From: Pararge aegeria
Taxonomy: Eukaryota; Arthropoda; Insecta; Lepidoptera; Nymphalidae
Length of the DNA: 64,000 nt
Direction of reading: 5' to 3'
Assembly (NCBI RefSeq): GCF_905163445.1
Contig: NC_053205.1
Coordinates: 1,054,001-1,118,000 of the forward strand
Both the position numbers and the translations under genes were made by a program. Positions 10,851 through 22,507 of this stretch are shown piece by piece (within the stretch, counting starts at the first letter, position 1; each line of letters opens with the position of its first letter). The notes under the pieces are model-generated. The model searched no databases. It had not been told where the DNA came from and was given only the letters and a program-made list of their open reading frames with translations.

Positions 10851-11808
10851 TGATTACAATTTAAAACCACTATAATATCCGTTCAAGGGGGTTGAAAACA
10901 CTAGTTACATACATTTACTCTTTTCTAGTTACAACAACAACAAACTGATATTGAGAATTTGTAACAGAAAACACAGAAAAACCGAGTATCTACTTAAAAC
11001 TTCGGCCCGACTTTGTAATCCATACCATATCCTCAGCAAGTTTAAATGACATAAACTAGACTCAGCATCCTTTCAAGTGGGAAAGAATTATTGAATTCGC
11101 TTTAACTGTAACGGATGCATGGAGTAGCATTGCGCAAAAAAAAAGGCTGTATGGGCACCGATCTTTGCATAAAAAATTACAAAAAAAAAAACTAAATGTC
11201 AAATGAGTAATGAAGCATCTGAGTTCGCAGATGAAGCTTTTTTGAACGGCTCTTTGTGAAGAAAAGGTCTCATTGGTTCGTTTAATTTATGAAAGCAATG
11301 ATCAGTTGATTAATTTAGCATTAACCTTGCACCTTTTTGATCTGAGCAGCTGATGAATTTAATTAATATAAATTACATTACAAGATACTTGGCAAGACAT
11401 CGAGCCAACATGTATGCCCTTCGTTAATTAATATTGGTTATAAATCGATTCTTTCGGTTGCAGATAACATTGTCTACTAATGATTTTATACTAAAATGAA
11501 TATAAAACTAAAAATTTTTACTGTTCATCTATGCATATAAACACTGCTGCTGTATATATGCATAAATTATGCCTGCCTGTCCTGTCTTCTGCGACTCGCT
11601 TGACCGTCGTTTTGTTCCTAGTAAAACTGATACGTTGCTTTTTCGTTTAATCGACTTCAAGCGGTAATAAAAACAGAAACTTCTCCGTTTTAAATGTTTA
11701 TATGGTGGGAACGTAGTAAGTATTGTAAACAAAGCAATGATTTTCGTTACTAAAATAACAACCTATGTAAACTAAGGATATAACTAGATTACGCTTTGTA
11801 AGTGAGTA
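10851..11808. other. intergenic stretch without recognisable feature
   Basis: AT-rich DNA with only short chance frames. I see no exon-like pattern, RNA gene or known repeat end. Confidence 0.5.
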
Positions 11809-12067
11809 ACCATTCAATAGTTAATTTCTTAAGTTACTTTTCAGTGTAAAGTAGGTACATATATTTAAAAAAAGGAAAAGTTTATGCATTCGCACGCATA
11901 TAGTGATGTAACTAAGGCTAAAAATATTAAGCCCAACCATTCAATAGCATTATTTTTAAGTTGTTTAGCTACTTTTCAGTGTAAAGTAGGTACCTTTATT
12001 TAAAAAAAATAAAAAGTCTGTTTATGCACACGCATATACTGATGTAACTAAGGCTTAAAATATTAAG
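11809..12067. repeat. tandem duplication, two units of about 128 bp
   Basis: ACCATTCAATAG, then CTTTTCAGTGTAAAGTAGGT and GATGTAACTAAGGC, occur in the same order at 11809-11936 and 11937-12067, with small indels between the units. Confidence 0.85.
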
Positions 12068-12950
12068 ACATAAAAAAACAGTTTCAAACCCTATTCCTAT
12101 TATACATTGCCAATTTTCCATGCTCTAACAATCAATATTTTGAATGACAAAAACGTGATTCTAAGTGATCCTTTATGGGTCTAAATAAAGAATGCAGAAC
12201 GCTGCTGGAAGCTGTATACTATGTATATAGGAGACCCTAGACTTTTATCCACTTTTATCAAAATAGCAAGAGCCTAAATGTAAATAAAATTAAAGTGTTA
12301 TCAATGTTGCATACAAAATTCACTATAATTTATAACCCAACTATTGTACCGATAATCAGGTTTGGAAAATGGTGTTAGTGTTCTCTAAGCTTTGACGGAT
12401 CACCCAGTTTTGTATTTTTTCTAAGCTTTAAAGTCTTGTCCGTCCATCGCGTTTAAGCAATTGGTGCTTAAAGAGCTGTCAAAAATCCCCTACCGAAAAT
12501 ATGTTGTTTTGAAGAGATATTTGTTAAACTAAAAATACATTTGTGAACAAGTGATTTAGCTCAAGTGCCAGTATAGATAAATATTATTTGCATAAAACAT
12601 TAAATCTTAGTTGCCTACGATTAATGACCCACGACGTGACCATCTTTGTTCGTAAAAATGATACAGTTCATTAAGCCGTTACTCAATGAACTGAATCATG
12701 TTGTGTACTCATAACATTGCCGCACATCACTAGTACAACGTGCAGTGTACTGAGAAATGTCGTAATGTCATTGACTTCAGTGAACGTATCGCCAGCGAAC
12801 GAAAACCATTTCAAATAAAATGCAAGCGTAGCCGGGCGCCCCGTTATTAGCCCCGCGGCTCTAGACTCAGCAACTTGAGTGAAGAATACCGTAACAAAAA
12901 AAAGAAGTTAAATAAGCATCGCGTGTTCACTATCGCGGAGTGTTGAAAGT
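12068..12950. other. upstream region of sgl
   Basis: Presumed 5' UTR and promoter DNA of sgl. GC content rises after about 12830 (GCCGGGCGCCCCG). I see no convincing TATA box or 5' UTR intron border; the transcription start cannot be placed by eye. Confidence 0.4.
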
Positions 12951-14390
12951 ATGGTGATTCAAAAAATTTGCTGTCTCGGCGCGGGCTACGTTGGCGGACC
13001 TACGTGCAGTGTTATTGCACTGAAATGCCCAGACATCAAAGTAACCGTTTGCGACAAGAGCGTCGACAGAATAAACCAGTGGAACTCGGAAAAGCTGCCG
13101 ATTTACGAACCGGGTTTGGACGACGTTGTCAAACAATGCAGAGGTAGAAATTTATTTTTCTCCACCGATATTGAGACTAGTATTTTGGAGGCTGACCTCA
13201 TATTTATCTCTGTTAACACACCGACTAAGACTATAGGAAATGGTAAAGGCAGAGCAGCGGATTTGAAGTATATCGAAGGCGCAGCGCGTATGATCGCGGA
13301 AATAGCGACGAGCAACAAAATCGTCGTCGAAAAAAGCACTGTGCCAGTCAAAGCTGCGGAAATCATCATGAAAATCCTCCGTGCTAACACCAAACCGGGT
13401 GTGGAGTACCAGATACTCTCCAACCCCGAGTTTTTGGCTGAAGGTACAGCGATTGTTGATTTGGTTGAGGCAGAAAGAGTTTTGATAGGTGGGGAAGAGA
13501 CAGCGGAGGGTCAAAAGGCTGTGCAAGATTTGTGTTGGGTCTACGAACACTGGATACCGGCCAAAAACATACTAACAACTAACACTTGGAGTTCGGAGTT
13601 GTCTAAACTAGCAGCGAATGCATTCCTTGCGCAAAGGATCTCTAGTATAAACTCGTTGTCAGCCGTTTGCGAAGCTACAGGTGCTGATGTATCCGAAGTA
13701 GCGAGAGCAGTTGGTCGTGATTCCCGTATCGGCCCAAAATTCCTCGAAGCCTCCATAGGTTTCGGCGGAAGCTGTTTCCAAAAAGACATACTAAACTTAA
13801 TCTATCTATCAGAATGTTTGAACCTGCCCGAAGTTGCTGCATACTGGCAGCAAGTTGTCAATCTAAACGACTATCAGAAAACTCGTTTCACCCGTAAAGT
13901 CATTGAATCGTTGTTCAACACGGTTGCAGATAAAAAGATTGCAATACTTGGGTTTTCCTTTAAGAAAAACACAGGTGACACCCGGGAGTCTCCCGCAATT
14001 TATGTAGCAAGCACTTTGTTGGACGAAGGAGCAAAACTACACATATATGATCCGAAAGTTGAGCACGACCAGATATTTTATGAGTTAATGCACCCTTTAG
14101 TAACCAGTGAGCCGGAAAGGATACAAAAGAGCATAGAAATTCACAGTTCAGCATACTCCGCTGTATCGGGGGCACATGCTATAGTTTTGTGCACGGAATG
14201 GGACGAGTTTAAGACTCTTGATTATAAAAAAATATATGAGGTTATGATGAAACCAGCGTACATATTCGATGGTCGGAAGATTTTGGATCACGAAGCTTTA
14301 TTGAATATTGGTTTCCACGTGCAGACTATTGGAAAACGGCTGTCTAGGACGAGCAGTATTAGGGCGCAGGGCAGTCAAACAATGCCTTGA
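12951..14390 (+). CDS. sgl: UDP-glucose 6-dehydrogenase, complete, no introns
   Basis: This cytosolic enzyme oxidises UDP-glucose to UDP-glucuronate with two NAD+, feeding glycosaminoglycan synthesis; the fly orthologue is sugarless. The frame of 479 codons starts with ATG after GTTGAAAGT and matches the family length (fly about 476, human 494). The NAD Rossmann motif GAGYVGGPT starts at residue 10. STVP is at 129-132 and NPEFLAEGTA at 158-167, with the family's catalytic Glu at 160. ELSKLAANAFLAQRIS covers 215-231 (Lys219, Asn223). The catalytic cysteine is Cys275 in GFGGSCFQKD, with Asp279. The C-terminal UDP-binding part has FKKNTGDTRES and FDGRKILDH. All key residues are present, so the protein should be active. 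The gene is uninterrupted, so it is either naturally intronless in its coding part or a functional retrocopy. The last 20 residues diverge from the fly protein. Confidence 0.97.
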   Translation: MVIQKICCLGAGYVGGPTCSVIALKCPDIKVTVCDKSVDRINQWNSEKLPIYEPGLDDVVKQCRGRNLFFSTDIETSILEADLIFISVNTPTKTIGNGKGRAADLKYIEGAARMIAEIATSNKIVVEKSTVPVKAAEIIMKILRANTKPGVEYQILSNPEFLAEGTAIVDLVEAERVLIGGEETAEGQKAVQDLCWVYEHWIPAKNILTTNTWSSELSKLAANAFLAQRISSINSLSAVCEATGADVSEVARAVGRDSRIGPKFLEASIGFGGSCFQKDILNLIYLSECLNLPEVAAYWQQVVNLNDYQKTRFTRKVIESLFNTVADKKIAILGFSFKKNTGDTRESPAIYVASTLLDEGAKLHIYDPKVEHDQIFYELMHPLVTSEPERIQKSIEIHSSAYSAVSGAHAIVLCTEWDEFKTLDYKKIYEVMMKPAYIFDGRKILDHEALLNIGFHVQTIGKRLSRTSSIRAQGSQTMP

Positions 14391-14489
14391 TTTATGTAAG
14401 TATTCATTTTTATTTATTTATTTCTAATAAGTAGTAAACATTGTTAATTCAAATTGGCCTATATAAGTTATTCTGTGGATAAGTTATTA

Positions 14490-14495
14490 AATAAA
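14490..14495 (+). promoter_or_regulatory. candidate poly(A) signal of sgl
   Basis: AATAAA lies 100 bases past the sgl stop and is followed by an A/T-rich stretch. SINE sequence starts about 30 bases later. A donor-like GTAAGT also lies 4 bases after the stop codon, so a 3' UTR intron is possible. Confidence 0.55.
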
Positions 14496-14521
14496 GTAAC
14501 TTTAAAAATAATACAGACAGA

Positions 14522-14850
14522 GATTGGTGCAGTTGACCCTGCTTTCTGAGTCAAAGGCTGTGGGTTCCAAAGCTAGGACAATGTTTGTGTGATGAACATT
14601 GTTAAATGTTTTTCACACAAACATTGCGGATGTAATTATGTATACTATTCACAAATTATTTATCTATTATCTATACGGAATCAGGTTAAGAATAGACTGG
14701 ATAAACATCAAAAAGAAAAAGAGCACAAGAAATTATATAGACGCATCAGCGAAAGCTGTCCAGTCTATTATATAATAATAATAATTATCTTAGAACCCAT
14801 AATACAAGCTACACTTACTTTGGGGCTAGATGGCAATGTGTGTATTAAAT
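14522..14850 (+). mobile_element. SINE family A, degenerate, with internal insert
   Basis: Head (GACCCTGCTTTCTGAGTC) and distal body (CATAATACAAGCTACACTTA) are recognisable but mutated. About 150 bp of unrelated DNA lies between them. Confidence 0.65.
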
Positions 14851-14851
14851 A

Positions 14852-15145
14852 TTGGGTTATTGCAAGCATTAATTTGTGGAAATCCATGATATGTTATGAA
14901 AATTACACCTAATTTGCTATAATCAGTGAAGAGCAGGAGAATCTGTATGGTGTTATTTATAATTATTTCAATCTTAATACTCCACATCAAACAGATCAGA
15001 CCGGAGCATCCTCAGGAGATGTTGACTTTACAATGAATGAAGATCTGTTTGGTGTGGAGTATTAGGATTGAAGAAATTATAAATTACACCATACAGATTC
15101 ACCTGCTTTTCGCGGAGTATAGCAAATTAAGCTTGATTTTAATAA
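14852..15145 (-). mobile_element. inverted-repeat element with partial hammerhead-like centre
   Basis: The two arms are inverted copies: AGGAGAATCTGTATGGTG at the left and CACCATACAGATTCACCTG at the right. The minus-strand centre keeps ATCTCCTGAGGATGCTCCGG, then is deleted before the GAAAC part. Confidence 0.7.
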
Positions 15146-15280
15146 TGTGAGTATATTGTAAATTGAGATGAATGTGATCAAAAAATCCTACATCAGTCTT
15201 AGTTATGTTTGTTTCTTATAATGCTGCTACAGATTTTCCTTAAGGAGCTATGCTTATATATAAACCTCTCTCAACAAATA

Positions 15281-15537
15281 AGGCCGATTGGCGCAGTTTG
15301 CGGCGACCCTGCTTTCGGAGCCAAAGGCCGTGGGTTCGATTCCCACTACTGGAAAATGTCTGTGTGATGAGCATGAATGTTTTTCAGTGTCTGGGTGTTC
15401 ATATGTATATTCTAAGTATTTATGTATGTTATTCATAAAAATTTTCATCAGTCATCTTATTACCCATAACACAAGCTACGCTTACTTTGGGGCTAGGTGG
15501 CGATGTGTGTATTGTCGTAAAATATTTATTTATTATA
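15281..15537 (+). mobile_element. tRNA-derived SINE, family A
   Basis: Full-length copy with head GGCCGATTGGCGCAGTTTGC, B box GGTTCGATTCCC and TATTTATTTATT-type tail. Confidence 0.87.
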
Positions 15538-16069
15538 TCATATTAGCTGGGTGCTAACATACATTAAATGTATGTAAGAAAAAATAAACTTCATATATCT
15601 ATAGCTTTATATTAATATTTTGCTAATAATATTACAGTATTTTTAGTTCACATACCATTTGTAATAAACTATAATATTTCTTCGATCCGTATCGTCCCGA
15701 GAATCAAATCCAGGTCCTCGTGTACAGCCGAACATGCGGTTGGCATGTTATGCACCAAAATAAACTAGTTATTTTGGTGCATTGTGCAATTCTCCTACAT
15801 TTGCCTGCGCAGTTTGTAAAATTTGCGATAATTATTTCCGCCATGTCATCAGCTTCCTGGCGTTTACTCTAGTTATTTATCCACTAGCGGTGTCTCGCGA
15901 CTTCGTACGCGTATAAGTCAACCTTAAAAAATAGACATACCTATGCTGTCGCGCACTTTTTCTTAGAACTTTTAAAGGGGAAAAACTTTGTGATACATGA
16001 TTTTATCGAAACTTTAACCGTTCACGCAGCGGAAACTCTCAAAAGGAAAAAACCCCTGATTTAGAAAAA

Positions 16070-16712
16070 AAAATGCGTTCTGTCGTAGTGTAATATCTTA
16101 CGGGATATTATTATGGGGCAAAGTTGTTGGTATTGAAACTATATTCATATTGCAGAAAAGAGCATTACAGTCAATATAGAAACTTAAATCACGCGAATCT
16201 CTCCGTGAAAATTTTGAAGTAATAGGTATACTTACTGTAGCTTGACAATATATTCATTACAATATAATATTTGTAAGAAAAAACATAGCTCTTTATAAAC
16301 GAAAACTGGATATAAACATCCGACTTACTCGAAATGGACATATCTTAGTAACATCTGAATATCGTCTGCGAAAGGTACAGAAGTCATTTGTGGGATTGAG
16401 TACATGCTTTTACAAGATTCCGAAGGTAATTTTGGAACTACCAATGCATAAGTTTAAACAATGTTTTAAAACACATTTAATAAATCGTGGTTACTATACG
16501 ATTGATGATCGCTGTCATCGTTCACTAGTTAGTAAAATTCTAAAGATTGTTAACTGTAAAATTAAGTTGTAAAATCAGCTGAGTTTCTTGCCCCCTATTC
16601 TCGCTGGAACCCGCCTTCCGAACCGGTGGTAGAGTCATTACAAACGGACTGACTTGACGTTTCAAAAGTGCTTATATTAGGCCTACTAGAAATAAATGAA
16701 TTTTGAATTTTA
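16070..16712 (+). pseudogene. LINE reverse-transcriptase C-terminus (CR1/Jockey-like)
   Basis: With stops and frameshifts it reads SVISYGIILWGK, LQKRALQSI, SLRENFEVIGILTV, then LRKVQKSFVGLS and LPMHKFKQCFKTHLINRGYY. This is the segment following the RT domain in CR1/Jockey-type non-LTR elements. The 3' UTR (AACCGGTGGTAGAGTCATTA, CAAAAGTGCTTATATTAGG) and an A-rich end follow. Dead, 5'-truncated copy. Confidence 0.75.
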
Positions 16713-17147
16713 GAATTTTTACCGGTGCAGCGTCGCCATTTCAGCACTTTGGGACCCCAAGCCATCGGTTCTATTAGTGTACTAGAGTTCTAGTGTATTT
16801 AACGAAAAATAAATTACTTCCACGGTTAAGCGATGAATAAAATTAAACATAATTTTAGAGGAAATTTGCAATTAAAGCTATGCTCCTAAGGCCGACTGCC
16901 GCACGAAGTCACGATCGCAGACTGTGCTTACATTTTTCCCTGAATAGTGATCTCATCTCATCTCATCTCATCATTGCTTAGACTTTGATTAGCGAAAAGT
17001 TTTTTTTTTCGAAGTAAAACTTCTTTAGGCGCGACTAGGGTCAGATTTTTTCTGACGGAAGTAACGCTTGCGTCAGACGTCGTGTAGTTTCAGCTATTTA
17101 AATTATTTGGATTTGATTTTACGTTAATTTAAATTAGATTTTACGTT

Positions 17148-17495
17148 TAAAATGCATATAAAAATTTTCGGAACCTCTTGATAATTCCTATAAGTGTAGG
17201 TAAAAACACTACTAAAAAATTATAAAAAAATAAAAAAAAAAAGCAATGTTTCATCTCTTGTTTCAAACGTGTCTCATTGTAATATGGACCTTTGAAAAAG
17301 TAGATCGAAACTGCAACGTTTCCTACTAGATGACGCTACAGTCGCTATAAGACTGATGTGAATGGCATATACTAATTTTCGGCAGCGACGGTAGGAGGGC
17401 AGTATCTTAATTGGTGAAAGCGCTCAGGCCGCGATTGCCAGAGAGTCGCAGGTTCAAATACTGTCGGTTCCGAAAATTTTTGTATGCATTTTAAA
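17148..17495 (+). mobile_element. MITE-like element with embedded tRNA-like sequence, best copy
   Basis: Ends are inverted: AAAATGCATATAAAAATTTT then CGGAACC at the left, GGTTCCGAAAATTTTT then GTATGCATTTTA at the right. Inside lie TAGATGACGCTACAGTCGC and a tRNA-like segment (CTTAATTGGTGAAAGCGC; GGTTCAAATACTG). About 350 bp. Confidence 0.65.
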
Positions 17496-17569
17496 TTTAT
17501 AAAATTGATAATTCTTCCAAATGTAGGTAAAAACACTACTAAAAAATTATAAACATATATAGTTTTTGA

Positions 17570-17700
17570 CTGCCGTGGTTTGGAACCCGGCGGTCTGTTT
17601 CTAGAGCCACTGCAAACAGATGGACTTGGAGTTTCAAAAAATCGGATAGAACAACTAAAAGCCTACTTAAAATTAATGAAAAATATGTAAAATAAGAAAT
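17570..17700 (+). mobile_element. LINE 3' UTR remnant
   Basis: A degenerate copy of the CR1/Jockey-like 3' end (GTCTGTTTCTAGAGCCACT, GGAGTTTCAAAA, CCTACTTAAAATTAATG). Confidence 0.45.
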
Positions 17701-18219
17701 TATTAAAAAAAAAGTTTTTTTTTTAAAATTGTAAAATCATTTTGGACAAGATATAAAGAGTGTAGTAACAGAAGTAGGTATAGCTAATTGTGACAGAGCT
17801 CGTCCGGAGAAGTACTATCGCCATGCTTATTTCTGCCGCTAAGCGGCATTATTGCAATGCTGCGTTCCGGTCTGAAGGGCGACGTTGCCGGTGTCATTAC
17901 AAGCAATTAAGGCTTAAAAAATTCAAAATTCATTTATTCAAATCCAATCAAATCAAATCGTTTATTTGCAGATTGGTATTACATTGTTGGTAGGTACACA
18001 AAATATAGGGACAAAAATGCCTTAGATGGCATGCAAAAAATATATATGATCGTACACTAATTCCTACTTACAATAATAATACTATCCTAAGTCAATCCAC
18101 ATTATTTAAATAAGAATAAACTTTAAGGCTGATATTGATACAAAATTACAAATATCTAATCAATTCATGTCAAATTATAATCACTGTAAATGTCAAACCT
18201 ATAATATTTTGTCTGTTTT

Positions 18220-18345
18220 GTTATTTCAAGTAGGCCTAATTAATAAGCACTTTTGAAACGTCAAGTCAGTCTGTTCTGTGAGAGATGAGATCGGAGTGGC
18301 CTGCTTCCGAGCAGCCTTGTCGTTAAGGAATTCACCAATCGTGGA
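18220..18345 (-). mobile_element. LINE 3' end, reverse
   Basis: The minus strand has GACAAGGCTGCTCGGAAGC and, after a deletion, GACTTGACGTTTCAAAAGTG and the A-rich end. Confidence 0.55.
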
Positions 18346-18367
18346 GATGTAGATGTTATAAGTTATA

Positions 18368-18402
18368 AGTTTGTGTGTGCGTGTGTGTGTATGTGTGTGT
18401 CT
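18368..18402. repeat. imperfect (GT)n microsatellite
   Basis: GTGTGTGCGTGTGTGTGTAT and continuing GT repeats. Confidence 0.85.
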
Positions 18403-19109
18403 GTGGCATCTTAGCTGCCGAACAGGCGAACCGGTTTTGATTTAGTTTCTTTTTGTATGAAAAGTGAATTAGTCTGGAGGGTTCTTAAAAGCTCTGTTAG
18501 ATGAAAATCGGTCCAAGATGGCCGCCGCCAATGGGCAGGACACAATGGACTGAGGTGGCCATAAAGTACTACTAACGTCATAAGATGAAAATTACTGTAT
18601 GAAATAATTAAAAAAACCAATACACACACAATTTCTAGGTTTGCTAATTTCCAATAACCGACGCTAATGAACGGGATAAATCGATTAAATCGCTATTGTT
18701 CGTGACGCTTGCAATGACACGTTAGTGACGTCACTGTGATATCACTACAGTTGTGTAGCAGGATACCGAGTGCCGATGGTGTATGCTTTTCTACACACCT
18801 TCGATTATTCGATCGCGTGTTAATTAAGTACGATTTAAATAAATAAATAAATAAACTTTACTTAACTAGATACGTTATAATAAACTTTCAATGTATGAAA
18901 TATTTTTTTTTCTATTGTTAGTTTCTTTTCTATAGTTATCTTTTGATAACTGTAAATTCATTTTGGCCAGATATTTAATTAAATTGATTAATTAGGTTTT
19001 TTACAAAAATACGCTTATAATTATTATTTAATTAATAGACATTTTTCAAAAAAAGAATTAAAATTATATCTGATTAACAACCAATGTTCATGATATTCAA
19101 TTGGTGGGT
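18403..19109. other. stretch without recognisable gene
   Basis: An AAATCGGTCCAAGATGGCCG segment near 18508 suggests an old transposable element. The rest is AT-rich. Confidence 0.4.
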
Positions 19110-19600
19110 ATTTTGATATAAATACGACTGCATTATCGATACACTTCAGAATAAATATCGACAATGTGTCCCAACAGCACACAAACACACAGCCAACACA
19201 GCGTCTTCACCGGCGAGACGAGGGCCCCGATTTCTGACTTCATCCGGACGTGGATCCTTACCACGGTCATGGGGGCGTTCGGACTAAACAATCATTAGTC
19301 CAAAAGTCCACCAACAGTCAGATTAACGTCGAACCGAGCGGAGGTCCGAGCCCTCGCAGGAGGCACCCTCAGGTCGACGTCTCCCACTCTCCCCCCCGAT
19401 GTCGTCGAGCCCTGGGGCTCCTCTCATGGCGAGCTCTCGCTTTGCCCCACTCCCCCGGTGACGCCGTAGAAACCCCTCAGGTGGTTATCGGCAAGTGTCC
19501 ATCCGAAAATAAAAAAACAGAAATCGATACACTTCAGTCCTACATGGACTCGAACGATGCAAAGATACCTCCCGCTGTCTTAGTCGTTATCACTGGCTAA
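19110..19600 (+). mobile_element. Jockey-type LINE 3' fragment with repeated flanking 15-mer
   Basis: It matches the 3' end of the element at 33640-34440 in the opposite orientation (CGTGGATCCTTACCACGGTC, GGCGTTCGGACTAAACAATC). ATCGATACACTTCAG lies at both ends (about 19137 and 19525), like a target-site duplication. The same word flanks the second copy. Confidence 0.65.
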
Positions 19601-20489
19601 AGCTGCAATAATGACCACATGTGTTGGTTGCATTTCAAAGGAACTTGAGGATTAAAAAAAAAAATAAAAAAAATAAAAAAGGTCGGACGACATCCGCCCT
19701 TATATATATTAATGGTCTCACAGCTTTTTTGTTGTATCCGTCGTCTAATATCGTTTTGTTTTGGACAATTTTTTTTTTACCACTGAGCATCCCACAATAC
19801 TTCAAAACCGCAAAACGCGGATGAAGTCGCGCACAAAACCTAGTAGATAGCTATAATAAACAGGAATCGGGATGTCAACATTCAATCAAAGATCCGTGAA
19901 TCATAATCAATAGCGATCAGTTTTTATTATTAACATTGCAAACGCATCGGCGAGGTGAATCGACGGCCTTCGCGGGTGATATTACGTGCTCTGGTGGCAT
20001 GTCAACACTGCACGTTCACGCCCGTTGCGTTTTTGTAAGCGTTTTATTAACCGCCGCGTTGTTAAGAGAAAGGCTATAGGCATTGAGAATCAGTTGAAAG
20101 AGAATATCTAAATAAAATGAATATTTTGATGGGATACATCCAACTCTCATAAGTTTTCATTTATCATTAGACATAATATATTATTCTTTTAAGCATATTA
20201 ACCACACTAAAATACAAGTAGTTTCGATAGTCTGCCGACCCAATTCATTTATTGACTTAAAACATGCAAAATTTCATACTTTAGTCACAAATGTATAACA
20301 ATTTAATTACCTTAAAGTAATATATGTAAATAAATAAATAAATAAGTAGGTATACATTTGACACTTAGATAGATAATTACTATTTTGAAAATAAATACTT
20401 ATTATTAATAATATTGAAAGTGTAAACCACTCTGTGTAGTACTTAGTATTCTACGCTTTGATGCTAAAATAAATAAATAAATATAATAC
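19601..20489. other. stretch without recognisable gene
   Basis: A-rich runs near 19655-19680 and AT-rich DNA with several (AATA)n tails. No exon-like frames. Confidence 0.4.
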
Positions 20490-20612
20490 GAAAATACAAT
20501 ACACACATCGCCATCGAGCCCCAAAGAAAGCGTAGCTTGTGTTATAGGTACTAAGATGACTGATGAATATTTTTATGAATTATACACATAAATACTTATA
20601 ATATACAGATAA
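20490..20612 (-). mobile_element. SINE family A, head missing
   Basis: The distal body (AAGCGTAGCTTGTGTTATAG on the plus strand) and tail are present. The copy ends at the variable region. Confidence 0.75.
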
Positions 20613-20953
20613 AATGACCGAAGTCCAGACCGAATTACAGCATGCAAGCTCCATAAATATTACGGACTCAGGCAAAGTAAACCCCTCTATCCAGTTATAT
20701 CTTGTCACTGGTTTGTGGTTTAACGTGTAGGTTAATAATTGATCAAGGACATCCCTTCGTTTGTTAAAAAAAAGGTTTTAATAAAGATGTCTGACCCCTC
20801 TAACTATGACAGCATCATCAATTAGATGTATGTTAGATTCCGCATATACATATATATGTGGCCTTGACACTTATATTGAAGCGCACGGTTCAAATATTGT
20901 GGAATTATTAAAGGCGTTACAGACTGGCAGCGTTTTTTTTAAATGCTTTCCTA

Positions 20954-21345
20954 TAATCATCATCTCAAACAATCGACGTCCACAGCTGGACATAGGTCTT
21001 TTGTAGGGAGTTCTACAATACACGGTCCTGGGCCGCTTGCCTCCAGCGGCTCCCAGCGACTCGCCTGATGTCATCTGTCCACCTCGTTGGGGGCCGAACT
21101 ACGCTGCGTTTACCGGTGCGGGGTCGCCATTCCAGCACCTTAAGACCCCAACGTCCATCGGTTCTCCGAGCTATGTGCCCCGCCCATTGCCACTTCAGCT
21201 TCGCGACTCGCTGAGCTATATCGGTGACTCTAGTTCTTCTACGGATCTCCTCATTTCTGATTTGATCACGTAGAGATACTCCTAGCATAGCTCTCTCCAT
21301 CTCCCGCTGAGTGACTCTGAGCCTTCTTATGAAGCCCAAAGTTTG
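20954..21345 (-). pseudogene. RTE-like LINE C-terminus, 108 residues open
   Basis: The frame 21013-21339 reads MGFIRRLRVTQREMERAMLG, then a DQIRNEEIRRRT segment, LKWQWAGHIARRTDGRWG, WRPRTGKRS and RPPTRWTDDIRR. This is the tail following the reverse transcriptase in lepidopteran RTE-type LINEs. It is 5'-truncated and the best of the five copies here. The 3' end contains the family phrase for ...CCAGCTGTGGACGTCGATTG. Confidence 0.75.
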
Positions 21346-21520
21346 CGACCATTCTTAAAATGCATCATCATAAAAAGCCTGTAGCAGTCCACTACTGGGC
21401 AGACGGCTTTGTGATCGCAGTAGAGTAGCAGTAGCTCGGAGAACGCTGCTGCCAGCTCACCTTAACATACCCTAACTAACATTCCCTTAGTCGTCTCGTA
21501 CGACACCCGGGGGCAGAGGA

Positions 21521-21539
21521 GGGGGGGGGGGGGGGGGGG
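21521..21539. repeat. poly-G tract (19 G)
   Basis: An uninterrupted G run, unusual in an AT-rich genome and error-prone in sequencing. Confidence 0.85.
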
Positions 21540-21669
21540 TTACAACTGTAGTTTGATTTGCCGTCACCGCACGTACAGTACAGTGGCAGTATTCGACCAG
21601 GGTACAGTGCTGGATTAACGACGTAGCAAGAGTAGTAATTGCTACGGGCCCCTCATATTGAATACCACT

Positions 21670-21826
21670 CATCTCTGACTGACTGACTGACTGACTGACT
21701 GACTGGCTGGCTGACTGACTGACTGACTGACTGACTGACTGACTGACTGACTGACTGACTGACTGACTGACTGACTGACTGGCTGACTGACTGACTGACT
21801 GACTGACTGACTGACTGACTGGCTGT
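21670..21826. repeat. (GACT)n tetranucleotide microsatellite
   Basis: About 38 units of CTGA/GACT with occasional GGCT variants. The reverse strand translates to a spurious Ser/Gln/Val repeat. Confidence 0.97.
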
Positions 21827-22059
21827 CGTCTGCCTCGTCTAGGAGGAGGATTTTTGCTATTTTATGCAATTTTCCCGCTGTATGCATACCCTGGTAAGAA
21901 ACCCGGTGCACGCGACTGCAGATCACTCAATCTCTTTTAAAGGATTTGCAACGGGTCCCGCGCTTGCTTAAATCAGTATCTAAATAAATCTTATGTCTAA
22001 TGATAAACAAGGGTACGGAATAAATCAGAAAATGTCATAAAACGGATAAACCCTCCTTT

Positions 22060-22340
22060 AAAAGGTGTAAGTATACAATTGATGAATTTATTAACGACAA
22101 GGTTGCTTGGAAGCATCCGGCTCCGCTTTCATCTCTCACAAGATAGGAAAATGAATGTTAAAATGTAAATTGTTGATGTTGGAAAAGAGCAACTGCTGAG
22201 TTTTTTGCCGGCTTCTTCTCGGTAGAATCTGCCTTCCGAACCGGTGGTAGAGTCACTACACACAGACAGACTTGACGTTTCAAAAGTGCTTATATTAGGC
22301 TTATTGAAATAAATGAGTTTTTAATTTTGAATTTTGCAGG
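22060..22340 (+). mobile_element. LINE 3' end (CR1/Jockey-like)
   Basis: It matches 9800-10067 and 16480-16712: GACAAGGTTGCTTGGAAGCA, AACCGGTGGTAGAGTCACTA, CAAAAGTGCTTATATTAGG and a TTGAATTTTG tail. Confidence 0.7.
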
Positions 22341-22404
22341 GTCGCTGCCCAATACGCCAATCGGGATCCAAAATGCATATGAACAAAAGCAAACCTTAAT
22401 TTTT

Positions 22405-22500
22405 ATAAAATTCAAAATTATTTCAATTATTTCAATTAGGCCTAATATAAGCACTTAATATAACACTTTTCCAACATCAAAAATTTACATTTTAACATTT
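22405..22500 (-). mobile_element. LINE 3' end fragment, reverse
   Basis: The same 3' UTR on the minus strand. It lies beside a 30-bp SINE A head piece (22339-22370) and before another SINE copy, so the stretch is a shuffled cluster of fragments. Confidence 0.5.
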
Positions 22501-22507
22501 GCATGCA

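Noticed and set aside
13103..13789. Antisense frames inside sgl
   Set aside because: Shadows of the conserved sense frame.
19250..19600. 116-codon frame on the plus strand
   Set aside because: It lies in the GC-richer 3' UTR of the Jockey-type fragment, and the second copy at 33640-34000 does not keep the frame.
21669..21926. Ser/Gln/Val-repeat protein
   Set aside because: A translation of the (GACT)n microsatellite.
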